From the NCBI GenBank assembly GCA_948567375.1, contig OX419759.1, forward strand, positions 40,711,493 through 40,775,492: a DNA stretch of 64,000 nucleotides, given 5' to 3'. Origin of the DNA: Lunularia cruciata (taxonomy: Eukaryota > Streptophyta > Marchantiopsida > Lunulariales > Lunulariaceae). This document shows, in pieces, positions 36,130 through 49,515 of the stretch. The number at the start of each line of letters is the position of its first letter. The first letter of the stretch is position 1. The notes beneath the pieces were generated by a model. It was not told the origin of the DNA, searched no databases, and was given only the letters and a program-made list of their open reading frames with translations. The position numbers and the translations under genes were made by a program.

Positions 36130-39100
36130 TCAACAATGTTGTGGTGGCATGGTTCGTGGGTGCCTCCGGTAGGTGAGAACCATGACTACGTCCTTTGAGA
36201 AGATTGCAGGGTTGCAGTTGGCCTCTGGACGTACCCTTTGATCAGCAGAAGTCGTAGAGTCGTCTCTATCCCCACTGCCCGAAGTCGTTGTTGTTTGATC
36301 CTTGGAAGGGTTTAAGCTTGAATACCAGATAACATCTCGTACATGTTGCAGTGGCAAATTTGGCACCACGGGTTGTCCTCTGCACGTTATCTCCACCTAA
36401 AGATAAGAACACATCACACTTTTTGTAAGCAAGCCATGCCAGTCTGCCGCAGGCAGATGATATCCAGATTTCAAGCGGACGACTTCACATGCGTGGATTC
36501 TGCAAAACATTCGCAAAGGAGAACATATCTCAGCAGATGTCGCTACATCCTTCCCATCTAAGCTTTAACTTAGCGGCTCGACCTACTGGCATATATCTCC
36601 TGCAGTTCCTCTATCTCACATGATGCTCGCGCGTCAGTAGCAGAGATCTACAGCCCTCAGATCCATCTACCTATAGATACACGAAAGTTAGTGTATTCTC
36701 TCTAATCTAGGTGGACGTACATTGATTCCCAGCGCTTAAAACAAAAGGTCATGACTACGAATAGAATTAGCGGTTCACTTTTGGTCCAGTATCTTAGTCA
36801 CTTAAGTGAAATACTAGATAGAGAAATTGGACCCGATTTTTCACCCGGTCACTCGAGTAGCATACTTTGACTGAGGAGTGTGCAAACGACGCTTTGATCA
36901 TCTGAACCTCAGGAGTCAAAATTTAATGAGAATCGTAACCATCTCGACTAAGAGATGGTTAAGCAAGAGACAGGCTAAGCTTTCTTCGTATCTGCCATAA
37001 CCATCCAGGAACCCGTCCATCTCGATGCTGAAATGATTGATTCTATTGAGGTGATCAAGTGTACGACTAAATGATTGATCGGATTGCCACTACAGTAGCT
37101 GAATCCTTCATCTCGAACCCAATAATCTACGGGCCCCCAATCGTTCAGACCATATGAGGCAATTATCTGCCCGCGAGCTGAAACTGGAAAGATTGTCAAC
37201 AATCGGTATCGGTGGTAGAATATCGCTCCAACCACGACATCTCCTGAACCGCAAGTAGAAGCAAAACTATGTGGTGGGGCAAGAACGGGCATGAATGGAC
37301 GGATCAATAAAGTCCCAACAAAGTTCAGAAGCCAACAAGGGAAAGAAAAAGTTGTGAAGTAGCTATCTTTTCTCAGAGCTGTGGACATACCTCGGCCTCA
37401 CTTGCGAGTCCAAGCTTGGTAACCAGATATTTCTTGACAGCTGACACAGGCATTTTTCCATCCCTGTGCACGCAAATGTATTTATCAGCACAAGGTGATC
37501 ATGGATTCAAAGAAACTTCTTTCTGGATGTCAGCCTTAGTACTTCAGTATCGTTTCCGAGATGTGACACATCGCATTTAGTAGTAGTTACCAGACCTCTA
37601 TCAAGCTGTCCTCAAAGCTGATGATACTTCACCGAGTTTAACGTCAAGTGCTGAAATTACAAGTGTTAATACTATCGATCTGTCTTAGGTGGGTTGCTGA
37701 CATGGGGCGAAGGTAGCATGAAAATTAGGCGAGCTTACACAGGCAATACACAGCAGCATTTCCTATAGACCTGATGGATATAGTTGAGCTGACTGCCGGG
37801 TCGTTAGTTGCGAGATTTGATCCGCACATTGTTTGCACACACAAGGGATCCCAGTCCATAAGTCAAAACACATTGACATCGATAATGATCGAGGTGAGGT
37901 TGCACTTACTGTATTCTTAGATAAGCTTTCGAGATTTGCGGCAAACCACCTTCACCATTTCTGGAAGATCACACAAACCGTGTAAAGCCAACATCCAATT
38001 GAGACCAATAGCGCCTCACACTTGCATATAATATATACAGTTCCCAAAATCTAGCGAAACCCGCAATATGGACGAAGGTCTGGCCCAAAATCTAGCTATT
38101 GGGATGCTGTGAAAACCATCGACAGACATTGACAGTCTAACTACGGTAAAACAAGACAATCCTAACATTCAACGTCGTACACAATATTATTTGTGTCACG
38201 TATGAGTGAAACTCACAACTAACCTTGAACGGTAGACTCTACTCAGGCAAGTTAGGAAGATTATTGACTTTTTCGCTCGGCGGAAGTGACTTGAACTAAC
38301 TTCCGGAAAACGTGCAGCAAAGTCTACGGGCGATGTACAGTAACTAAAGGATCGATTGGCGCATTAAAGGAATCAAATGCGTGTACAAGGCAACAAACAT
38401 TGTTGCCATCTTCCCATGTGCATGATGTCAGGCCCAAGCCAGTTCAATTGTCCTCATAATGTAAGTCGGTGGCTCCAGCAGGATACATGTGGTTTTAACG
38501 CCATACTGGTAATATCGGGTCATTGGATTTCAAGAATCAGATTCGTAGTAAAGTCACTGTCAATGGCGTGCGGCTTTTTAAGGATAGAAATAGTGCTCAG
38601 GTTCTCTAACCTGGGTTTGTCTGTGCTTGGGTCAACGGGGTTTTGCTTTTGGCTCTTGCCAGGGCCGAAAGCTTTGGTTGCTGCTGCTGCTACACCACAG
38701 GTAGGTAAATAAATATATTGGGTACGATGCGGTACGTCCATCTTGCATCGAGAGAAATTTCGGTTCCAAGCTTTGGTCTCAAATCAAAATCCAACCCCGC
38801 CTCTCAGCAAGTCAAGTCCTTTGACATGCGGAATATCTGTGGACAAATATTGGGACAGCCTCTTGGCATGACATCAACAACAGCAGAGGTCAAAATGGAA
38901 AATGCAGATCTAGTCGGGTCCCTGCGAGCACCAGCAGTCCACTATATATAGAGTGCGTGTAGAGAGTCATCTCTCTACACGTGTAAATGCCAGGCTATAT
39001 AAGTTACTGATCACGTCAAGAATCCCTGATAGCTTCAGTTGATCCTCCCGTTTCTTCCTCTGACTAGATTACACGAGAGGAGCATGTTTGACAGGATGAT

Positions 39101-42056
39101 TGAGAGGGGGATCAACCTCAAGGCTCAGGTATCTGTCGTTCAGATATATACAGGTGAGAAGGGATCTGGCCTTGCGGATTTATGGGCCTAATCTCTGTGG
39201 TGCAACATGTTGAGAAGTTTAGAGAAGTTCAAGTCAAGGTGCAAATCACCAAACTAAGCTGCTAAGGTAAAGGACGAGGACATCCAACGTCGCTTAAAGA
39301 AAACTAGAAGAAGTTCAAGTAGTGCACGGGGAATTAAGACAGTCATGATGATGGCAACAGTCAACCAGCACAGCACTTCTGTCATGCATGACCATCATGA
39401 TCGGAGAAGTGCGTACGTCGAGGCCACGGTCTTCCTTACGAGAATAAACATCTGAACCAGTAGTACTGTAAAGAATTTGTTGGAACTGAGATGTAGTATT
39501 TCATAGTGCCAGCTTTGACTCAATAATGAGCTGACAACCTAGCAAATGGAAGCGAGAAAGAGCATACCACACCAGAGAGAGAAAAAAGTGGCACGAACAG
39601 AATGACGAAGGTTGAGTTGATGATCTTAACTGATTCTCTGCCGATTGTAGAACGAACCAGAGACCCGCTTGATTTGTTCCTCTGGGTACAGGTGGCAAAA
39701 CCTGGAACCTGGGTTTTGATACACTCGGTTGTGCAGATCTAGAGCCCCTAAGAATATTCGTATTTCCATGTTGCAGCTTCGGTTGACCGGCTGCTGGCTG
39801 CCAGCTTTGTCTCTGGGATGAAGTCTGCTGCTGCTGTTGCTGCTTCGTACTCAAAATCTGCTCAACAGGGTATCTACCTTGGACCGGAAGTCTATCTGGT
39901 AGCATGGGCGGCATAACAGGTCGCTCACCACCATAACCTTCCAGCTTGTCAGCTCTGGTACCCGTAAGTGGTTTTCCCCCGTTCAAGCACCAAGATGCCA
40001 CTGACCCAAAGTTCGTTGGCTCTGATGTGGTCCATTGAGACTGAGGCCTGTTGTGAATCTTAATTGCCCGCTTGAAGCTTCCCATACTGTCGTGTCCCGC
40101 AGCAACATTCTTCTCCAGATCAAGCATTCGTGAAGAAGTATCTGCAAGCTGACCTTGGGATGGAAACAGCATATTTGGATTTTTTTTTAATAAGTTTCCC
40201 CACTCATCGGACGTTCTCTGCACATGTAGATCCACTGAATTGGGATGCCTTTCAATTGCCACCTGATCGCTTCCTGATCCTGTTCTGGTGCTCGCGGTCA
40301 TGTCAGAACTCCACCCTTGAAAATTACTGGCCAGTGGAATTAACTTCTGGGCAGAGTCCGATGCCGGTAACCACGTTTGTCCAGGCTGCTGCCGCTGATC
40401 CTCGTTCGGGTGCATCAAGGCAGCCAAGGAAGTACGCCGATTGTCCCCCTGAAATTGAACAGGATGCTCCGGTGCTGTTTGAGGCGATTTGAATTGCGCA
40501 TCTTCTCCAGATCTCGATAAGAATGAAGGAAGAGCTCGATTGTAAATTCCGGATTTTCCAACTCCAGCTAATAGTAGATTCTCGCTTCCCCCGGGGTACT
40601 TGCTACCTTGAGGCTCCCCTTGATGTCTGTTATCAAGGGATCCAGACAGAAGACTCGACATAGCAAGGTTTCTTTCTGACTTTCTTTCATTAAACCCAGT
40701 ATGCTCTCTGCTTACTGAACCACTATGGCCCAAATCGATCTGAGTACTGGCTGCAGTCACAATGTTGCCAAAAAGACACAAGTCCTTTTCTAAATTATAA
40801 TTTGGACCCGTGTTTGGGACTCCAATGCTTCTAGAGAAGCTGGAACTCGGCAGGGTAACAAAAGAAGGGGGATTTATGGTCGTTGTCGAGTCAAAATTTG
40901 GTTCCAACTTTTGAAGCACTGGACCTCTTTGAGCTTGCCTTTGAACAGATGCCATATTTGCGTTTGCCGGAGAAATACTGTCGCGTTCACGACTTCCAGA
41001 AATTTGAAAGTCTATCGATGAGGTCTTCCGTTTTCCGTAAGGCCTTTCCACATTGCCTTGTTGAGAAGAGGGAGATTCTCGGTTGCATTCGGCAGCGGAA
41101 TCCAACCTGCTGTTTGAGGAGGCAGTGTTTGGAGATGGACCTACGCCTAGTTGTAGCCATGATTGCTCGTTGCCTTTGCTCCAAGCTTGAGGTGTCGTCT
41201 GCTGTTGATGCTGTTGTATATCTGAACGAAGTTCACTTGATCCAAGAGGATAACAAGTCACCGGTTCGAGCTTCGCTACACCTTCGGACTCGTTCATATC
41301 CTCCATCTGTTGTCTAAAACTAATATGGTCATCATTTCTACCTAGTACCTGTTGTCTCTGGTGACCTGGGCTTTCGCTGAACGGTATTCTATCTTCCGTA
41401 TTTCCTTCCGGCTGATCCAAAAAGCAGTGAAAAACTCCTATGCTCGAACCCGATCGAGGTTCTCGAATTGATCTCTTGGATACAGACTCCGCTGCGCTCT
41501 CAAACTTGGACAAACCGTCATTATCGCTCGATCTTGAGCTCTCTTCTGCCATAAGATTTTCGGCAGTCAAATCAGAATCCCCGCACACTTCTGGAGTGAT
41601 CACTATCCTCGAAGGTGAACCCGACCTAGGTGTGCTGCTCCTTTTCCTGACTTGAAATTCGTCCTTGCTTTGATCTTGCACCTTAATGTCTTGAACTTGC
41701 ATGAGCACGAGACTACTGTCAGCTTCAGGCGGTCTTCTCCTTTTATTTTCCCTGAAGAAACTGAGTTTACTCGACAAGTCATGATCGTTCTCAGCTTCAA
41801 CCTCATCGATTCTCCTAGAAGTCATATCCTCATATTTCCGCTTTGAAAACGAAGGAGCCAAGTAGACTTGACTTCGACAGTGTTTGCCGCTAGTCAGAGT
41901 TTCTCCGGCTGCTGTTGCATAAACCTGTGTGCAACCAGCTGCTGGTCCAGCGCCAGCTTCTACTACTTCGCCGTGAGTTGCCCGCTCTACATGTCTGTCA
42001 GGAAGACCATTCGTCCTACAAGCCGGCGTAATGAAATTGTGCACCGCGTGCTTCAT
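36130..42056 (-). CDS. DRIP-like protein with C-terminal RAWUL domain (no RING seen)
   Basis: Four coding exons on the minus strand: 42056-39631, 37960-37910, 37463-37391, 36396-36130. All have GT-AG introns and exact phase joins (2, 2, 0). The product is ~938 residues if translation starts at ATG 42056, which has an in-frame TGA just upstream. Residues ~798-938 hold GLWFVLQSAENQ, LPQISKAYLRIQ, DGKMPVSAVKKYLVTKLGL, VEITCRGQPVVPNLPLQHVRDVIW and VVMVLTYRR. This is the ubiquitin-like RAWUL domain of plant DRIP1/2 and PCGF-type RING proteins, which binds partner proteins. Arabidopsis DRIPs have an N-terminal RING, act as nuclear E3 ligases on DREB2A and are ~420 residues. Here the long first exon is serine/glutamine-rich and disordered, with basic patches (SKRKYED, ENKRRRPPE) and a QQQQQQ run at ~39820-39850. 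I found no RING exon up to 50 kb. It could be a RING-less paralogue, or a RING exon could lie outside the window. Confidence 0.85.
36397..37390 (-). other. Intron 3 of the DRIP-like gene
   Basis: 994 bp. Donor GAG|GTATGT, acceptor CTTTAG|GTGGAG. The frame at 36975-37388 inside it is a chance ORF with no family signature. Confidence 0.75.
37464..37909 (-). other. Intron 2 of the DRIP-like gene
   Basis: 446 bp. Donor ACA|GTAAGTGC, acceptor GTGCACAG|GGATGG. Confidence 0.8.
37961..39630 (-). other. Intron 1 of the coding region, DRIP-like gene
   Basis: 1670 bp. Donor AATCA|GTTAAG, acceptor GATCTTCCAG|AAATGG. It contains a strong hairpin at 38956-38981. If retained, the frame reads on to a stop at 39501, giving an 851-residue form without the RAWUL domain. 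Confidence 0.75.
38956..38981 (+). repeat. Perfect 11-bp hairpin in intron
   Basis: CGTGTAGAGAG, a TCAT loop, then CTCTCTACACG. It is flanked by CTATATATA on the left and CTATATAAG on the right. It could be a small MITE footprint or an RNA structure; nothing more can be said. Confidence 0.6.
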
Positions 42057-44100
42057 GTCCTCGGTCGAAGATCAGCCTGCAGCACACAATGAAAAACAAC
42101 TCCTCAATCCCCATCACCAATCTTAAATTTAAGAATTGTCCCGATGTTTACAGTTAGCTGCAGACCCACGTCTCTCGTCTCCTCTCATGATCGGCCAACA
42201 CCCGCCCCGAGATGGCATTCTAATCGGTGGTGTTACAGCAAGTACAGCAACAGTTTGAAAACCTCCCGTCCCAGATCGCTTGCACACGAGTGCATGTCAG
42301 TCGTGCATGCCAACAATGTCTTACTTGGGAATCGTGTTCGTCACTTCCAAGTCGTCTGATATAGATCATTACATCTGTGTGTGTACTTTTCGCCCGACTC
42401 GAGTGACAGACAGACCATACATAGGCCCATCAGAAGAACCTCCGGCTCCCCAGACCCCAATATAATTGTTTCTTACCCCGGTTGACTAAAGATGGGCTGT
42501 TCTTTTTGGGCAGAAATTTCGAACAAGGACCAGAAATACAAGCCACAGCCACATTCACACTATCCACGACTACGTTCAAGTTAAATATCATATTGTAAGC
42601 TAGCAAATTTCTAGCAAGATGAATGACTCCTTGTAACAGAATGTGCTTCAATTTTCTGAAATTGGATGATCCTTCGAGTTTTCGAGGTTGCCATCTCTGC
42701 TGCATCTATCTACTCATCGCCTGCTACTCCGTTCACCCGATGATCCCGTAATCCTTTCGGACGTTTGCGTTCCCAAGGGCCAATTGAGCCCCCGGATCCC
42801 TGTAGGCTACATCAATTGCGTGACTATTATGACTCGAAGTTCTGGGTGACTGGTCAGACCCTGGAGTTGGTGTAAATAGAGGTGAAATGATACGAATTTA
42901 AGTGCAGGTCCCAATAATTCATAGAGAACAACACTTTGAAGTAAAAGAGGATGGAAGACTACGGTTGGGGAGACCGGGTGTGATGCTAAATGTTTTAATT
43001 AGAGCATCAGTATTTCTGACGCCGGTTTGGCATCGGTGTCGTTGCAAGTGCATGAATTTCAACACAGCAGTCTTCGAGCTACTGAGGAAACAAATGGAAC
43101 TCGAAATCATGGATATAGAACGGTGATCACGAGGTGTTGCGGAATCAAGCGACATTCTCCTAACAGCATCCCCACCCCGGGTGGGAAGAACACACAGGAG
43201 CAAAGGTTTGGGTTGAAGCATATTCACACCTCGAGGTCATCGTTTGCCTCGCAGCAGCAAAGGTAAAACAGCTGATTGCTTGAAACGTTGCTGCTGCTGC
43301 AGCTGCAGGAGAGTTGGAAAAAAACTTCTCCTCTCTCTATTGAGCTTTGCTTTCCTTCCTCCTCGCATCCATCGATCCTTGCATGTATGTCGGACTATCG
43401 GTCTATCTATCCCCGAGAACCTTGCCAGTCGGTTCGGTCCTATGTTCTAATTTCTCCCGGATGCAATTCGCTGCTCTGGAAGGGGCCCGGGTGGTGTTCA
43501 GGAGAATGAGGAAGAGGTGGATGAGAATGAGAAGAGAGATGGAAGAGAGTGTGAGAGAGGAAAGAGAACAGAACTAAACCCAACACGAATTGTTACAAGT
43601 TTTTGAGTCCGGATTCCTTCCTTTCCTTCCCTTGCCTGCTGCGAGCTAGGTAAAGAGATTGTTGCGTTTTCTCAGTTTCTCTCCCTCGCTTCGTCCAACA
43701 ACACTGTTGTCGTCATCGTCTCTCTTTCTTTTACTGTACAGGAAAGGGAGGGGAAGGAAGAGGAGTCGACTACTTCCTGCAGGGCCGCAGGAGAAGGGAA
43801 GGGGGAGGAGACAGGAGATTGAGAAGGACGAGAAGTTGCTGTGCAGGAAGAGAGGAGAGGAGAGGAGGTCGAGTCGAGGAAGAGTGCGCGTGGGTGGCAC
43901 GCTGGCGTCGTGGAGGTTGCCTGCGCTACGTCGTGCGGCTATTACCTCGGAGCCACGACTCCTTCCCAACGTGGGATTAACCCCATGCTCTCTCTCGGGC
44001 ACTGCACTGGAGCTAGTAGCTCTGAAGCTCTTTGATCACACCTGCCCGGCATGGATGGCCACTTGCCGCCGCCGAGTGGAACATGGGAGGGAAATAGGGG
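42057..44100 (-). promoter_or_regulatory. 5' leader and promoter region of the DRIP-like gene
   Basis: An acceptor TGTGTGCTGCAG at 42077 and a donor ACCGGG|GTAAGAAAC at 42476 suggest a 400-bp 5' UTR intron. Further upstream the minus strand is CT-rich at 43490-43570 and 43745-43870, typical of plant leaders. CAG/CTG runs occur at ~43255 and 43290. No coding with a RING signature (CxxC...CxHxFCxxC) was found on the minus strand here. The transcription start is not fixed. Confidence 0.45.
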
Positions 44101-45063
44101 TCGGGCAATTCTCCCATTTTAGCGGTGCTGTTGTTGTTGTTTCTTTCCTTCTTCCCCAACACAGTACAGTAGTCGAAGTAGTAATGTACTATACCACTAC
44201 TGCTGCTTCTCCTCCTTGGCAACAGACACCACACCGATTTTGTTGCTTTGTACATGTAACATGGAGTGGGTACAAAGAGGTGCGTAGAGTGTTGCTATAT
44301 TTTATGGATTGATTGCATGTGTTTGGGCGTCTTTTTGATTAGTGAACAGGAGGCCCCCAACAAGCGGAGCGGACCCAGCTGGATATTACAACACGGTCAG
44401 ACCAGAATAGCTACCTCCTCCTCCTCCGTAGACCTCCTCCTCTGGCTGGCTGCCTGGACTCTCTCGCCTCCTCCTTTAGCTTCTCTCTGTTCCCTACTCT
44501 AATCTAATCTACATTCGACTGATTACTTCTACTACCACTGTTCCAGTTCATGGACTTCCACTAGATGAAGGAAGGATTGGCATAGATTGATGATGACAAA
44601 CTCATGCCTGATTGATAGGCCAGGCCAAGTCTTGCATCAGAAGCAGGAAGATGTAATTTATTCTCTTCAAAACCAGACGATTCTATACCGTAATTCTGTA
44701 TGCATAAGTCGCGGCTCGGCAGTGGATTGGGTAGCGTTGCGTTCAAAATTTTCGTCTGTCTTCTTTCCGAATAACCTTTTTACTTCTACTCCTCATGACC
44801 GACCGACCAGGGTCCCTCTGGAATATCGCATCTTGCACGAGGACCATGGCCTGGCCATAAGGAACGAAGATCGTCTCAACGGAAGTGGGTGAGTGAAGTT
44901 TGAGATCGTTTTTGGTTTCTCCTATTCCATCTGGGTGGGAAACATAAAGTTACGGTAGAGTATGAAATTGGGAATTGGCTGTAATGGAAGTAGTGGCAAT
45001 AGCCTAAACTCACTAGAGTAGTGTGTTAAAGATCGTCATCTCCTCAGATTATTCTTTCGGATC

Positions 45064-45083
45064 GGGTCGGGTCGGGTCGGGTC
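45064..45083 (+). repeat. GGGTC pentamer x4
   Basis: Four tandem GGGTC units. A shorter run (x3) lies at 30801-30815 inside the first exon or leader of the unrecognised gene. Confidence 0.8.
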
Positions 45084-48000
45084 GACGGGAAGGTGGCATC
45101 CCACTCCATCTATTAATAAATACTACATCGTAGAGTCGTTTAACAAGAAGAAAAGCAGCTCTGGACTGTCCTGGCCCTGTTGTGGGCCCTTTTCCCTTTG
45201 CTATTCTACAAAGGTTACGCTTAAGGGATCCGGTCCCAGCAGAAGCTGTCTCCTCCGATTGAAAGAGGTTTTATAGAGTAAGTGATCATCAGAGGACAAA
45301 TTAAAGGGGACATTCATGGGTCTCGCTTTCACAACTTGCTGACAGCCCTTAGTCCCCGAATCGCAGCTGAACTGACCGAGTTTTGAGAGCGACTTTAATA
45401 TAATTTGAGAGTACGGAATCTGAAGAACCATGATATTGACCTGTAGTGAAGCCAACCGAACCCAGCTCAATTGAACCAACAATTATGGGCCACGTGCATT
45501 AATTGAAAGGAAAAGGCATTAAATAACTCGGACAGGCGAACATTCAAATGGCATGGCCGGCCGCCGGAGGGTAGCTAATGTGCCATTACCGGCAACGAGC
45601 GGAAAATCCCAGACAGCAGTGGATGCTGAATAGCACATCAGATTCGTATGTACTTCCTCCTTCAAAGCAAATCGGAGCTCTTGTTGTGGCTGTGAACATG
45701 GAATAGCAGTTGAGCAGGCACGACAACTCACCAGAAGGTCCAATAAGTGACCTGGATTGCCGGTATGGCATTGTTCGTATGACCACAGAGAGGTTTAAGA
45801 AAACGATTGTGCCAAGTAAGAGGCAGCCATGGCGAGCGGGAGGAGGCCAAAAGTTAAAGTGAAATCTTTTAATACAGGGAAAATCTCCACAGTTAAGGTG
45901 CTTTGCATCCTTCCAAGGACGTCAAGGTCAAGTCAGAATGAACATTAGGACTTAGATTTGTGGTTTAAGGGATAAGGTGGGGTGTTGATGTGAGTGAAAT
46001 GTGATGCAGAACTGTTTGGTGAGGTGCCAGCAACCCATTGAATTGTTGTCGATGCGGCCAACGGCAAAGTGTATGCTGATGCCGTGCATGGCACATTTTT
46101 ATGTGTTGCTGTTGTGCAGAGAATTCTCTCAAATCTCTCTCAAAAGCAAAAAAGAGATGCCCCTCCGACCCCAGCCCACTTGTACAGCAGCACAGCTACT
46201 TGTCCTGGTACAACACGCAGCAGCACCGCTGCTCCTCGCTTGTCATGGCATGCCATGCCCATACCATTGCCTGCAGCAAAGAAGTGAATCGACGAGATGA
46301 GGTTTCTTCCGTTAAGACTCCACACCGACCACTGCCTGGAACCGCAGGCCATGAATTACCGGCGACCGGCTACAGACGACAAGAAAGAGTTTCGGAGAAG
46401 CCCCAAAATTCTCTCTCTGCTCTGACCTCCTCTGGGCTGAGCCTAGCGAGCGAAGCGAGAGATCAAGTTGATTAGAACACGCAGATTCGTTAAAATCCAA
46501 CATTAGAACTTATGGACGATAGATGAATTAGATTAGCAGTTCCGATATGGCGCATGGACGCTTAGTAGCAGTAGCTTGGGAAACTGAGCGAGCGAGCGAA
46601 CGAGCCTTGGGTAAGGGCCCAACGCTGGCAAGTTATATTTGCTAGAGCAGCAAAGGAGGAGTCACCAACCGACCCGAGCTTCCAAAACGTTTATATCCCA
46701 GAATAATGAGACTGCGCAAGAGAGAGTGAGGAGAGGTTCTTAGACAGTGGCCGACCAATGCTAAACTCAGATTGCACTGCATAGCAGTAGCAGCATTGCT
46801 TTCTCTTCGCTGGACGTTGCGTTTCCAAAGAGCTCACATGCACGCTACGTTACCAAGTCTCACGCACAGAACAGATTCAGATGCTTCCGGATGAGAGAGG
46901 GAGAGAGCCGGGACAGCTGGGGGACCCTTCATCGGTGGGTACTTATTACTACTTGTAGGCGGTGGTCCGAGTTAGCACTGGCATGGATGAAAATCGAAGA
47001 GCACCAGCAAGCACTCACTGGATGTAAATTATCTTAAGCAGGTTTGTCATCGTCCGACAAGTGTATCGGGAAAGGCGAGAACTGGCTTCTGATTGGCAGC
47101 AGCTGAAGAAGCATAGGTGATTATACTGTAGAGGCCAACTGGAGGTCAGATGAACACTACGGACTTCACTGCGACGACGGTGGGTTGTGGGGCCTCGGGT
47201 GTTTCCGGAGGGAGGAGACGTGCGAAATCGCTCCAGTTGATGACACCCTATGCTAAAATTCTTTCTCAGGCTACTACTGTACAAATATACGGTAGCTTCA
47301 TGTGTATCAAGTCATTGATGAATCGCAACTTCTATCGTCCCCATACAGACTTGCAGTATCTCGGTTATCGCGAGGTAGGCAGTGTCATTCAATTCACCCT
47401 ACGTGCGTGTCGGGCACGTACGAGTTTTTTATGTACCAATTGAGGAACCACGAGAATAACTAGCAAACAAATCCCAATTCAAAATGTGCAGCACTTTTTG
47501 CCAAGCGCGGAACAGCAACTAATCAAAGCCGCGGCAGGAGAAGAAGATATGTGACATGGTTGGGGACGTAAAGGCTAGCATTAGTGCAACAGCTAACTGG
47601 CAAACGTGCACGTAGATACCCTGACAGACGGGATCGCTTGACAACAACATACGTACTGTAGCTATATAGTACAGTCGACTCTCTGTGAAAGTTCGTTTTA
47701 CAATCGTTATTATCTCTAATTGTTGCAAATTTCAGAACTACCTCGTCCGAGACAAAGGAAAATCGTTAAAGTTTTTTCGGTTCCTCGGAATGTTTTAGCC
47801 TGGTCAATTCTATCCCCTAAAAGTAAATGTCAATATTTAAATAATATAATCTCAGATCATGATCAGAAGTAACCATTTCCGAGCATAGTGTACTTTCCGG
47901 GTTACTGGCGCCATCTTCTTTTTCCCATTCCATTGAAGCATGATTTGTACCAGAGAGAAAAGTGTTAATATTATCTCAAGTATACGTTTGCATCATTCAC

Positions 48001-49490
48001 TTCACTTTGTGTCGCCATACCTGGCGAGGAGAGATGGAACAAATCTTCACTTAATTAGAAGGGACCTTTTACTGAATAATTCCATGTCATATGTTGTCAG
48101 AAAACAAGCATAACATGAACAGTGCTACATGCGGGAAGGATACTGACACGCTAGGTTATTTCACGCTCGGCTCGCGCGAATTGGGTGGTTATGACCACTT
48201 CTCGGGGTATGTATGTATGACATGAATAGAGGCATGCCTGCGTGAGTATTCTATCTGGCCAGTAGTATACAGCGCCATCTCCCTCTCATACAGTCTGCCA
48301 TGCACTGATGAAACAAACTATTCCGACCTCCGAATCAAAACCTAAAGACGAAAGAGCACGATCTTCGCTTTCACACTTTCCTTGCCTATGTTCAATTTGT
48401 CAATAGAGGAGTGCACACCATCTATCTATTGGATGGATCATGGCAGCTAGTGACCGAAGGTGAAAGTACACGACATAACCACGAATCTATACCCTCACTA
48501 TACAACAGTTTTCCCTTCCCGTCACTCCCGATAGTCTCCAAGACCATACTTGGGCGGCTTCAATGTTCCAATTAAACCGCCGGCCATCCTGCGTCACCTC
48601 CCTTTGCGCGTCCTGTCTCATTTCTTGATTCATGATCCCTCCACGACCACCTGCAAACCATGTAAATAGTTACATCCTTCTGGAAATCGAAACCTTCCTA
48701 ACTTTAAGTGAAACTCGCAAATATCCAGAAACTGTGGGCGTGATACGCGCAACCATTCGGTTGACGCAGTGCACTTGCACACGTGCTTTGCACTCACAAT
48801 GAATAAGATTTCATTCCCTTATGTTACTTTTCCTCAATTGCTCTCGTCTCGACATTTATCTATGCACTTGTTCTTTCTGAACATTTTAACCGTTTTTTAC
48901 CCCTTGACTCTGGATCCTTTTGCTACCGTTCTTCATGTTCATCGACCTGCTGTCCCCTACCCTATATCCGACATACTTGGAGTGAGTCTGCCAACGGTCC
49001 AATATGCGGTATCATGAAGCAAATGACGGACTTGAAGTAAGGTTGCTCCGTTGTTCCATTTACGCCAGAGATCAAACATGAGATCATCCAGATCTCCAGA
49101 AACCGGCAGTATAAAACAGATTGTAATCCGAAGGAGATTTCAGCACTTCAAGACATCTAGTAAGTGTAAAATCTCTCAACTTTCTCATTCAAAACTCCTC
49201 GCTTCTATCTAAACGGCAGATAGGTAAACGATGGACAGCAAAACAAATTGTAAATTTGATTCTGCCAACACTCATGGCTATTGGCGTTATTGGAAACTAT
49301 GTCCTCTTTCGGTCTATTCTATCTATTGAAGAATCTTTAATTTGACCAGAGTGATGGATCGTCATCTATGACTGAAAAAAAAAGCCTTTAATTCAATCGA
49401 GACACTCTATTTCAAACAGCTTTAAGACAAGTGTGAAGGAGTGAGTGATTCAGCCTACTTTTGGTGCAAGTCCAAGTCTACCTTGTTAAG

Positions 49491-49515
49491 TCTTGTATGG
49501 AAAAGACATACAAGA
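49491..49515 (+). repeat. 9-bp perfect hairpin followed by T run
   Basis: TCTTGTATG, a 7-base loop GAAAAGA, CATACAAGA, then about eight Ts. The shape is like an intrinsic terminator or Pol III stop. The stem words partly resemble the dispersed repeat at 60296-60384 (GTACAAGG, AAAAGACATAC). Confidence 0.5.

Noticed and set aside
36975-37388. 137-codon minus-strand ORF
   Set aside because: It lies wholly within an intron of the DRIP-like gene, whose flanking exons match RAWUL on both sides.
40130-41317. Plus-strand ORFs of 120 and 144 codons
   Set aside because: Antisense shadows of the long first exon of the DRIP-like gene.
43659-44312. 217-codon plus-strand ORF rich in Arg/Lys/Ser
   Set aside because: It is a purine/pyrimidine-biased leader sequence read as protein. 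Arg-rich low complexity, no motif, opposite strand to the nearest gene.
46101-46475. 124-codon plus-strand ORF
   Set aside because: Overlaps other frames of similar length. No motif, splice chain or codon signal.
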